Origin: Rhodoblastus sp. 17X3
GTDB lineage: Bacteria; Pseudomonadota; Alphaproteobacteria; Rhizobiales; Beijerinckiaceae
Direction: 5' to 3'
Length of the DNA: 64,000 nt
Assembly (NCBI RefSeq): GCF_030056575.1
Contig: NZ_JASHHX010000001.1
Span: forward strand, 372,001 to 436,000
The position numbers and the translations under genes are program-made. Below the pieces are notes generated by a model. That model was given only the letters and a program-made list of their open reading frames with translations. It was not told the DNA's origin and did no database searches. Each line of letters opens with the position of its first letter. Position 1 is the stretch's first letter. Below, in pieces: positions 9,619 through 16,752 of the stretch.

Positions 9619-10844
9619 GAAGCGGCTCCGCCGCGTTCCGCGCGCGCCAGGGCGAGGTCGCGCGCCTCGCGCAGCAATTCGTCGAGTTCGTCGCTCAGGC
9701 GCGGCGCCGGAGCCGGGGTCTTGGCCTCGACTGCGGCCAAAGCCGCGAGGGCGGCCTCGCGCAGGCTGGAATCAGCAAGACATTCGTCCAGCAGGGCGGC
9801 GAAGTCGAAATTGCTGTCGAGGCGCGGGACGGCGGGCGGCGGCGCGGTTTCGAGAATGAAGCGCTCCAGTGCGATATCCTCATGCGCCCGCTGGGCCGCC
9901 GCCTCGATCTCGTCGCGCCAGCGCGCAGGATCGGCGCCCAGTTGTCCATGCAGAGTACTTGCGCCGGCGATGCGGATGCGCAAGGCGAGCAGCCGTCCGT
10001 CCGCCTGCTCGACCTCGGCGCGGGCGCTTGCTTCCACGGCGCGCAGCAGGCTTGCGGCATCGTCATGGGCGGCGGCGTCGAGCGCGATTTCCGCGAAACG
10101 CGCGCGATCGACGATCAGCCGGCGCGGGCTGGCGGCGCGGCCGTCCTCGACATCGACCAGAACCGCGCCCTTGGGGCCGGTTTCGCGAATGCTGCGGCCT
10201 TGCAGATTGCCGGGAAAGACCACCCAGGGGTCCTGCGACACGATTTCATGAGCGTGGACGTGGCCGAGCGCCCAGTAATCGTAATTTTTCGCGCGGAGGT
10301 CGTCGAGCGTGCAGGGTGCATAGGCGGCGTGGCCGGGGCGTCCGTCGAGCGAGCTGTGCAGCACGCCGATATTGAACCAGCCGGGTCTCGGCGCCGGGTA
10401 AGCGCGGGCGAGGTTTTCGCTCTCGGCGCGATCCGAAAAGCCGCGTCCGTGCAAGGCGACGCGCAGATCCGGCAGTTCGAAGCTGCCGGGCCGTCGCGTC
10501 GGAAATTGCTGCGCCAGATCGGGCAAGGCGAGGCTTCGTGTGACGACGGAATCAGCGTCGTGATTGCCCTTGAGCAGGAAAATGGGAATTCCGGCCTTGG
10601 CGAGCCGCGCGATCTGGCGGTTGAAGAAGAGCGCGATGGATGCGTCGCGCCAGTCGCCGTCGAAGATGTCGCCGGCGAAAATGGCGAAGGCGACATTTTC
10701 CTCCAGCGCGCGGTCGATCAAATCCGTAAAGGCTTCGCGGCTCGCTCCGGCAAGGCGCGCGGCCAGATTTTCGTCGCGCAGGCTCAGCCCCTTGAACGGG
10801 CTGCCCAGATGCAGGTCGGCGGCGTGGAGGAAGGTGAAGCGCAT
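9615..10844 (-). CDS. YhaO-type DNA repair exonuclease (metallophosphoesterase, SbcD-like)
   Basis: Predicted Mn-dependent nuclease partner of the downstream ATPase, 409 residues. Calcineurin-type phosphoesterase motifs appear in order: LHAADLHLGSPFKG (D-x-H, near residue 8), FAGDIFDGDW (G-D-x-D), KGNHDAD (G-N-H-D), VLHSSLDG and LGHVHAHE (G-H-x-H). The open frame continues upstream to 11012, but the MRFTFLHAADLH start at 10844 matches where the family begins; its ribosome-binding site is weak. The gene is divergent from the nitrilase gene and overlaps the ATPase gene by four bases (ATGA). Assignment to the YhaO/SbcD group is firm; the substrate is inferred. Confidence 0.87.
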   Translation of the reverse strand: MRFTFLHAADLHLGSPFKGLSLRDENLAARLAGASREAFTDLIDRALEENVAFAIFAGDIFDGDWRDASIALFFNRQIARLAKAGIPIFLLKGNHDADSVVTRSLALPDLAQQFPTRRPGSFELPDLRVALHGRGFSDRAESENLARAYPAPRPGWFNIGVLHSSLDGRPGHAAYAPCTLDDLRAKNYDYWALGHVHAHEIVSQDPWVVFPGNLQGRSIRETGPKGAVLVDVEDGRAASPRRLIVDRARFAEIALDAAAHDDAASLLRAVEASARAEVEQADGRLLALRIRIAGASTLHGQLGADPARWRDEIEAAAQRAHEDIALERFILETAPPPAVPRLDSNFDFAALLDECLADSSLREAALAALAAVEAKTPAPAPRLSDELDELLREARDLALARAERGGAAS

Positions 10845-10962
10845 GAAAAGACCGGCGGCGATTCGCTGGCGCCAGTCTAGGCGCTGGCGCGGGGCGAAAG
10901 AAGAGATCCCTTGTTTTGCGGCGCCAAACTTGCTTTTTTGACTGTGCAATAGCGGAGCCACG

Positions 10963-11787
10963 ATGAAGACCTGCGTCATCCAGATGAATTCGACCGGCGA
11001 CAAAGCCGCCAATCTGGCCCAGGCGCGGCGCTTGATCGAGCAGGCCGTGGCGCTGGAAAAGCCGGACTGGATCGCCTTGCCGGAAGTGTTCGATTTTCTT
11101 GGCGGCTCGAAGGCCGAGAAATTCGAGGCGGCGGAAGTCCTCCGCGAAGGGCCGGCCTATGCTCTTTGCGCCGAACTCGCGGCGAAACATGAACTTTTCA
11201 TCCACGCCGGCTCCTTTCTGGAAAGGAACGCCGACGGCGAGAGGCTTTCCAACACTACCGCCGTATTCGACCGTCAGGGTCGGGAAATTGCGCTCTATCG
11301 CAAGATCCACATGTTCGACGTGACCACGCCGGACGGGGCGTCCTACCGCGAAAGCGCCGTGTTCAAGCCCGGTGAGCAGGTCGTGACCTATGAGGCCGAG
11401 GGCGTGACCTTCGGCTGCGCCATCTGCTACGACATCCGCTTTCCGGCTCTGTTTCAGGCCCTTGCGGCGCGCGGCGCGCAAGCCATCGTGCTGCCCGCCG
11501 CCTTCACGCTCCAGACCGGCAAGGACCATTGGGAGGTGCTCTGCCGCGCCCGCGCCATCGAGACGCAATGCTATTTTCTGGCGCCTGCGCAGGTCGGCGC
11601 CCATCGGGTGAAGGACGAGACGCGCCTGACCTATGGCCATTCGCTAATCTGCGACCCGTGGGGCCACAAAATCGCTATGGCCTCGGACGGTCCGGGCTTC
11701 GTCACGGCGCGGCTTGATCCTGCGCTGGTCGCCAGGGTGCGCGCCGCCATCCCGGTCGCGGCGCAGCGGCGCGAGTTTTTCGCATGA
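10963..11787 (+). CDS. Nitrilase-superfamily amidase (Nit1/Nit2-like)
   Basis: Carbon-nitrogen hydrolase of 274 residues. The Glu-Lys-Cys triad is visible: E41 in LPEVFDF, K114 in LYRKIHMFDV and C155 in GCAICYDIRFP. The YRKIHMFDV and CYDIRFP contexts place it near deaminated-glutathione amidase or omega-amidase rather than true nitrilases. The start has a good GGAG site (AGCGGAGCCACG before ATG). Its stop overlaps the modB start (ATGA), so it is translationally coupled to a molybdate transporter permease. That partnership is unexpected and may only reflect shared expression. Substrate is not determined by sequence. Confidence 0.87.
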   Translation: MKTCVIQMNSTGDKAANLAQARRLIEQAVALEKPDWIALPEVFDFLGGSKAEKFEAAEVLREGPAYALCAELAAKHELFIHAGSFLERNADGERLSNTTAVFDRQGREIALYRKIHMFDVTTPDGASYRESAVFKPGEQVVTYEAEGVTFGCAICYDIRFPALFQALAARGAQAIVLPAAFTLQTGKDHWEVLCRARAIETQCYFLAPAQVGAHRVKDETRLTYGHSLICDPWGHKIAMASDGPGFVTARLDPALVARVRAAIPVAAQRREFFA

Positions 11788-12494
11788 ACTGGTCGGACCT
11801 CGCGCTGACGCCCGAGCAGATTTCCGCCATCGAACTGAGCCTGCGGGTCGGCCTCGCCGCGACCTTCTGCAGCCTGCCCTTCGCGGTATTTGTGGCCTAT
11901 GCGCTGGCGCGCTGGAATTTCCCCGGCAAGATGCTGTTCGACGCCTTCGTCCACCTGCCTTTGGTGCTGCCGCCGGTGGTCACGGGCCTCGTGCTGCTGC
12001 TCACCTTCGGGCGCAAGGCGCCAGTGGGCGCTTTCCTCGCCGATCATTTCGGCATCGTCTTCGCCTTTCGCTGGACCGGCGCGGCTCTGGCCTCGGCGGT
12101 GATGGGCTTTCCGCTGATGGTGCGGGCGATCCGCCTGTCGCTGGAGGCAGTCGATCCTCGACTGGAGCGCGCGGCCTCCTCGCTCGGTGCGCCGCCGCCG
12201 GCGGTGTTCCTGCTGGTCACGCTGCCGCTTGCCGCGCCCGGCCTGATCGCCGGGGCGGTCCTCGGCTTCGCCAAGGCTCTGGGCGAGTTCGGCGCGACCA
12301 TCACCTTCGTCTCCAACATCCCCGGCGAGACGCGCACTATTCCAGCCGCGATCTATACGCTCACCCAGACGCCGGGCGGCGACATGGGCGCGCTGTCGCT
12401 GTCCATTATCGCCGCCGGCCTCGCCATCAGCGCGCTTGTCGCCTCGGAATTGCTCGCCCGCCGCATGCGGCCGCGCCGGAAAGTGTCGTCATGA
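11784..12494 (+). CDS. modB: Molybdate ABC transporter permease ModB
   Basis: Inner-membrane permease that would pair with ModC to import molybdate. At 236 residues it has the usual ModB length and about five membrane segments (for example LPLVLPPVVTGLVLLLTFG). The cytoplasmic EAA loop reads ERAASSLGAPPPAVFLLVTLPLA, and GAVLGFAKALGEFGATITF is the typical ModB C-terminal block. Start overlaps the upstream amidase stop (ATGA) and its own stop overlaps modC (ATGA), so the three genes form one translational unit. No modA binding-protein gene lies on either side within the window. Confidence 0.93.
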   Translation: MNWSDLALTPEQISAIELSLRVGLAATFCSLPFAVFVAYALARWNFPGKMLFDAFVHLPLVLPPVVTGLVLLLTFGRKAPVGAFLADHFGIVFAFRWTGAALASAVMGFPLMVRAIRLSLEAVDPRLERAASSLGAPPPAVFLLVTLPLAAPGLIAGAVLGFAKALGEFGATITFVSNIPGETRTIPAAIYTLTQTPGGDMGALSLSIIAAGLAISALVASELLARRMRPRRKVSS

Positions 12495-13582
12495 TCGAGG
12501 TGGACGTGGCGCTCAGCCGCGGCGATTTCGACCTGAACGTCTCCTTCGCCAGTTCTGCGGGCGTCACGGCTTTGTTCGGCCCGTCCGGCTCGGGCAAATC
12601 GACCTTGATCGACCTCATCGCCGGTCTGGCGCGGGCGGATCGCGGCCGCATCGTCGTCGGCGGGCGGGTGCTGGCGGATAGCGGGAAGGGGATATTCCTT
12701 TCGACTCGCAAGCGCCGCGTCGGGCTGGTGTTTCAGGACGCCATGCTGTTTCCGCATCTCAATGTGCGGCAGAATCTGCGTTTCGGCGCTTTTTTCGCGC
12801 CGCGCGGCGCCCGGCGCCTGCCGATGGGCGAAGTCGTGGACAAGCTCGGCATTGGCGCGCTGATGGATCGCCGCCCGATCGATCTTTCCGGCGGCGAACG
12901 CCAGCGCGTCGGGGTAGCGCGGGCGCTGCTCGCGGCGCCGGACATTCTGCTGATGGACGAGCCTTTCGCCTCGCTCGACGTGGCGCGGCGCCGCAAGGCG
13001 ATGGGGCTGGTGGAAATGACCCGCGACCAGTTCGCCATTCCGATCGTGCTGGTCTCGCATCAGATCGAGGAGGTCATGCGGCTGGCCGGGCAGGTCGTGA
13101 TGATCGAGCGCGGCAAGGTCAGGGAAGTCGGCGCGCCGGAGGCGATCTTCGCCAGCGCACGGCCTGAAAATCCGTCCGAGCGTTTCGGCGTCGGTTCAAG
13201 CCTCACTTGCACGGCGTCCGATTTCGACGCCCATTATGGGCTGACCCGGCTGCATCATCCGTCCGGCGAGATTTTCGCGGCGGGAAAAGTCGCCGCGCCC
13301 GGGGCGACGACGCGCATCTATGTCAAGGCGGTCGATGTCGCTCTGGCGCGCAGGCCGCCGCTGGAAACCTCGATCCGCACGGTGCTCAAGGGCCGTATCA
13401 TACGCGTCGCCGGCGGCGACGGGGCGCTGGCTCTGGCCCTGCTCGAACTGGCGGGCGGCGAGCAGCTTTATGCTTCGCTGACGCGCATGGCTGCCGATGA
13501 GCTGCGGCTCGCGCCGGGCGTCGAGGTGTTCGCGCTGGTCAAGGCGGTGGCGCTCGACGAGCGCGAAATGGCCGCCGGCTGA
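12491..13582 (+). CDS. modC: Molybdate ABC transporter ATP-binding protein ModC
   Basis: ATPase of the molybdate importer, 363 residues. Walker A GPSGSGKST is at residues 30-38, the Q-loop in GLVFQDAMLFPHL, the signature LSGGERQ at 132-138, Walker B ILLMDEP at 152-158 and the switch histidine in VLVSHQIEEV. The C terminus (about 290-355) is a Mop/TOBE molybdate-binding domain (SIRTVLKGRIIRVAGGDG), which separates ModC from other transporters and may let molybdate feed back on import. The start at 12491 overlaps the modB stop (ATGA); the open frame further upstream is only a shadow of modB. Confidence 0.94.
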   Translation: MIEVDVALSRGDFDLNVSFASSAGVTALFGPSGSGKSTLIDLIAGLARADRGRIVVGGRVLADSGKGIFLSTRKRRVGLVFQDAMLFPHLNVRQNLRFGAFFAPRGARRLPMGEVVDKLGIGALMDRRPIDLSGGERQRVGVARALLAAPDILLMDEPFASLDVARRRKAMGLVEMTRDQFAIPIVLVSHQIEEVMRLAGQVVMIERGKVREVGAPEAIFASARPENPSERFGVGSSLTCTASDFDAHYGLTRLHHPSGEIFAAGKVAAPGATTRIYVKAVDVALARRPPLETSIRTVLKGRIIRVAGGDGALALALLELAGGEQLYASLTRMAADELRLAPGVEVFALVKAVALDEREMAAG

Positions 13583-13609
13583 ACTTTACTTGCCAAAACT
13601 TTACTTGCC
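13582..13609 (+). repeat. Tandem 13-bp direct repeat between modC and folP
   Basis: AACTTTACTTGCC occurs twice, at 13582-13594 and 13597-13609, with a two-base AA spacer (period 15). It starts on the last base of the modC stop codon and lies about 45 bases ahead of the folP start. It could be an operator or a simple duplication; nothing else identifies it. Confidence 0.7.
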
Positions 13610-13652
13610 GCCGCGCAGGGCCTAAACCGGCGCTCCCGCAACGGAGGGCGCG

Positions 13653-14501
13653 ATGGAAGTTTTCGCCAAGGCCCGGGCCGCCGCTGATGACCTTGTCGCG
13701 CGCATCGGCGCCAAGCCGCAGGTCAAGCCGCTGGTCATGGGCATCTTGAACGTCACACCGGATTCCTTCTCTGACGGCGGGCGCTTCGTCGCGGTCGAGG
13801 CTGCCCTGACCCATGCGCGGGCGATGGCGGCGGCGGGCGCGGACATGGTTGACATTGGCGCGGAATCGACCCGGCCCGGCTTCGTCCCGGTGGAGGAAGC
13901 CGAGGAATGGGCAAGGCTCGAAAAAGTGCTGGCGCCTTTGATCGAAGACGTCGCTTTGCCGGTTTCCATCGACACCACCAAGGCGGCGATCGCCCGTCGC
14001 GCGGCGGCGCTCGGCGCGGCCATGATCAACGATGTCTCCGGCTTGCGCGCGGACCCGGCCATGGCCGAGGTCGCGGCGGAGAGCGGCGCGGCTCTGGTCG
14101 TGATGCATCATTGCGCCGAGATCGACCCCGACCGCGACATTGTCGCCGACATGTTCGCCTTTTTCGACGAGACGATGGAGCTTGCGCGCGCTGCGGGGAT
14201 CGCGCGTGAAAAAATCGTGCTCGATCCCGGCGTCGGATTCGGCAAGAGCTTGCGGCAGAACTTGCTCGCCATCGACGCCTGCGGCCCGCTCGGTGAAAAA
14301 TATGGCCTGCCCGTGCTGATCGGCGCTTCGCGGAAGAGCTTTATCGGCGCTCTCTCGGGCGCGCCCACGCAAGACCGCCTCGCGGGGACTCTGGCCGCCC
14401 ATTTGCGCGCCTTCTCGCGCGGCGCGGCGATCTTTCGCGTCCATGACGTCGCAGAACATGTCGCCGCCCTGAACGTCTGGAGCGAATTTGACCGCGCCTG
14501 A
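13653..14501 (+). CDS. folP: Dihydropteroate synthase
   Basis: Condenses p-aminobenzoate with hydroxymethyl-dihydropterin pyrophosphate in folate synthesis; the sulfonamide target. Length 282 residues. Family landmarks are LVMGILNVTPDSFSDGG (about 27-43), DIGAESTRPGF, VSIDTTKAAIARRA, MINDVSG, VVMHH, DPGVGFGKS, GASRKSFIG and a C-terminal FRVHDVAEH block. Start has a strong GGAGG site (ACGGAGGGCGCG before ATG). The 3' end overlaps folK by 14 bases, indicating coupled translation of consecutive pathway steps. folB, often found between them, is absent here. Confidence 0.96.
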   Translation: MEVFAKARAAADDLVARIGAKPQVKPLVMGILNVTPDSFSDGGRFVAVEAALTHARAMAAAGADMVDIGAESTRPGFVPVEEAEEWARLEKVLAPLIEDVALPVSIDTTKAAIARRAAALGAAMINDVSGLRADPAMAEVAAESGAALVVMHHCAEIDPDRDIVADMFAFFDETMELARAAGIAREKIVLDPGVGFGKSLRQNLLAIDACGPLGEKYGLPVLIGASRKSFIGALSGAPTQDRLAGTLAAHLRAFSRGAAIFRVHDVAEHVAALNVWSEFDRA

Positions 14502-14994
14502 GATCGCCGCAGAGGAGCATCGCATCGGCCTCGGCCTCGGCGCCAATCTCGGCGACGCGCCGGCCAGCTTGCGCCGCGCCGTGGATTTGTTGCGGGAGGC
14601 GGGGCTCGTGTTCGACGCCGTGTCGTCGCTCTATTCCACCAAGCCCTGGGGCGTGACCGACCAGCCGGATTTCATCAACGCCTGCGCCCTGGCGCGCACG
14701 AATCTCGACCCGCTGCCGCTGCTCGACCTGATCAAGGCGACGGAACAGGCGATGGGCCGTCGCGAGACGCGGCGCTGGGGGCCTCGCGTCATCGATATCG
14801 ATCTGCTGTTTTACGACGATCTGCGCTGGAGCGACGAGCGGCTGATCCTGCCGCATCCCGGCGCGCTGGAGCGCGCCTTCGTGCTGTTGCCGCTGGCCGA
14901 AATCGCGCCCGATCTCGTTCTCGACGGGACGCGGCTGGCGAGCGCCGCGGCGGCGGCCGACGCGCGGGGAATCGCCCGCCTGTCGCCGTTTTAA
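14488..14994 (+). CDS. folK: 2-amino-4-hydroxy-6-hydroxymethyldihydropteridine diphosphokinase (HPPK)
   Basis: Transfers pyrophosphate from ATP to hydroxymethyl-dihydropterin, the step before FolP. Length 168 residues. Motifs are GLGANLGDAPASLRRAVDLL, YSTKPWGVTDQPDFINAC, RRWGPRVIDIDLLFYDD (metal-binding DxD) and LPHPGALERAFVLLPLAEI. The start used is TTG at 14488, supported by a GGAG site at 14479-14482 and by the lack of an ATG ahead of the conserved GLGANLGD block. It overlaps the folP end by 14 bases. Confidence 0.94.
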   Translation: MTAPEIAAEEHRIGLGLGANLGDAPASLRRAVDLLREAGLVFDAVSSLYSTKPWGVTDQPDFINACALARTNLDPLPLLDLIKATEQAMGRRETRRWGPRVIDIDLLFYDDLRWSDERLILPHPGALERAFVLLPLAEIAPDLVLDGTRLASAAAAADARGIARLSPF

Positions 14995-15174
14995 CCAGCG
15001 TTTCTGCATCGCTCATGGCATTTAAGGCGTAGTCGGAACAATTACTTAATGAGTTTGACCGAAACTGGGCGCACCGGAGCCCACGAGCGGCCCGCGGCGG
15101 CGTCCGCCGTTCGCTTGGTGTTGTTCACAGCGCAATACAGGCGCGGCGCCCCGGATATGTAACCGGGTTCGTTT

Positions 15175-16752
15175 ATGTGTCTTGTCGTAATCGTCGATGA
15201 TCGGGCGACCAACCGGGCGATCTATACCCAGCTCGCCCGCACGATCGGCCAGGGCGTGGAAGTCCGCGCCTTTGGCGATCCCGAGGAAGCCCTGACCTGG
15301 CTGGCGGCCAATCGCGTCGACCTCATCGTCACCGATTACGAGATGCCGAGGATTGTCGGCGACGAATTCATTTCGCGTTTCCGCAGCCTGCCCCATTCGG
15401 GCGGCGTTCCGATCATGATGGTGACCATTTACGATCGGCGGCAATTGCGGCTGCGCGCGCTGGAGAGCGGCGCGACCGATTTCCTGCAGGCGCCGGTCGA
15501 TCATTGCGAATTCCTCACCCGCGCCCGCAACCTGCTCAAGCTGAGCCGGGGCGCGGCGGCGCCCGCTCTGCCCGCTGAAGTTCAGCCTCCGGCAGAGCCG
15601 GACGACCAATGGGACGACGAAACCCGCCGCCTGCTCGACCGCTGCGGCCAGGGCGGCTACGCCTTTCATTTCATCGAGATCGCGCTGGCCGATCAATCTC
15701 TGGACCTCACGCCGGCGTTCACGCGGCACCTGCGCGGCGGCGACCTCGCCATCAGGATCGATCCGTCGCGCTATGTCCTGCTGCAAGGCCACGTCGGCGG
15801 CCCGCCCGACGCCCGGGCGCTGGCCCGGCGGGTGGTCCGCGCGCGCTCGTCCTTCAAGGGGGTCGCCGCCTTCAGCATCGGCACGGCGCTTCCGCGCGCC
15901 GGCGAAGGCGCGCCCCGGCAGCGCGCGGTGGAGTGCCTGCGCGAGGCGCGCCGCTCCGCCCGCGAAGCCTGGCGGGTCGAGAATAACATGGCGCCGCCGG
16001 AGCAATGGGGACTTGCGCCTATCGTCGATCTCCATACAGGCGCGCTGGCCGGCGTGCAGGTTTTGAGCGGCGGGTCCGCGGCGTCAGCCGACGACGCCGA
16101 GGCCCTGCGCGTCGCGCTGGCCTGCGCGGCGGACGGCCGCCTTTCCGCCGATGATTCGTTTCGCATTTGCCTTCGCCTCGGCTTCGATGCGGACGATCTC
16201 GACGATTTCCTGCTGCGCTTGCCGCTGTTGCTCGCCGAGGCTTGCGTCAGGCCGTCGCGGCTTGATTTCATCCTGTGCGCCGGGGAAATCGTTGCGGACG
16301 AAGCGCGCGCGAGCTGGGCGCTTGCGGCGCTCGGAACGGCTGGCGTCAGCCTCACGCTCGATCTCGGAAGCCTTGCCCAGACCGCGCGCCGCCCGGCCGC
16401 GCTTGTCGAGGCTTGCGAGGCCGCGCTCGCCCTGACCTGCAACGGGACGCGGGGGCAAGGCTGGCGCCCCGAGATCAGGCTCCCATGCCGGGACGCCCGG
16501 GGCGTCGAACCGGCGCGCGTCCTTCGGGACGCGGTCGCGCAATTCGTGGAGGGAGACGCCTTGAAGCGCGGGCCCCTGTTGCTCGCCGATGGCGTTTCCT
16601 CGACCGCCTTGCTGAGCGCTCTGCGGCGCGTGGGCGTGAGCCGCGCGCAAGGCCCCTGTTTTGGCGCGCCCTTCGCCCTGCGCGACCTTGGCTCGCTGCT
16701 CGCCGCGCGCCCGGGCGCGTCCGCTCCTCGGATCGAGGCGCGCCGGGCATGA
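15175..16752 (+). CDS. Response regulator with degenerate GGDEF and EAL domains
   Basis: A 525-residue protein. The N-terminal receiver domain (about 1-125) keeps the acidic pair (VVIVDDRATNR, D8/D9) and phosphoacceptor D54 (LIVTDYEMP). The usual K-P near its end reads FLQAPVD, so the conserved lysine is missing. Residues about 150-265 resemble a GGDEF domain without a GGDEF motif. Residues about 275-520 resemble an EAL domain: the EAL position reads VQV (DLHTGALAGVQVLSGG) and the late QGxxFGxP block is QGPCFGAPF. Enzymatic cyclic-di-GMP turnover is therefore unlikely; c-di-GMP or protein binding is possible. Its stop overlaps the kinase start (ATGA), so the two almost certainly form a signalling pair. 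Confidence 0.75.
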   Translation: MCLVVIVDDRATNRAIYTQLARTIGQGVEVRAFGDPEEALTWLAANRVDLIVTDYEMPRIVGDEFISRFRSLPHSGGVPIMMVTIYDRRQLRLRALESGATDFLQAPVDHCEFLTRARNLLKLSRGAAAPALPAEVQPPAEPDDQWDDETRRLLDRCGQGGYAFHFIEIALADQSLDLTPAFTRHLRGGDLAIRIDPSRYVLLQGHVGGPPDARALARRVVRARSSFKGVAAFSIGTALPRAGEGAPRQRAVECLREARRSAREAWRVENNMAPPEQWGLAPIVDLHTGALAGVQVLSGGSAASADDAEALRVALACAADGRLSADDSFRICLRLGFDADDLDDFLLRLPLLLAEACVRPSRLDFILCAGEIVADEARASWALAALGTAGVSLTLDLGSLAQTARRPAALVEACEAALALTCNGTRGQGWRPEIRLPCRDARGVEPARVLRDAVAQFVEGDALKRGPLLLADGVSSTALLSALRRVGVSRAQGPCFGAPFALRDLGSLLAARPGASAPRIEARRA

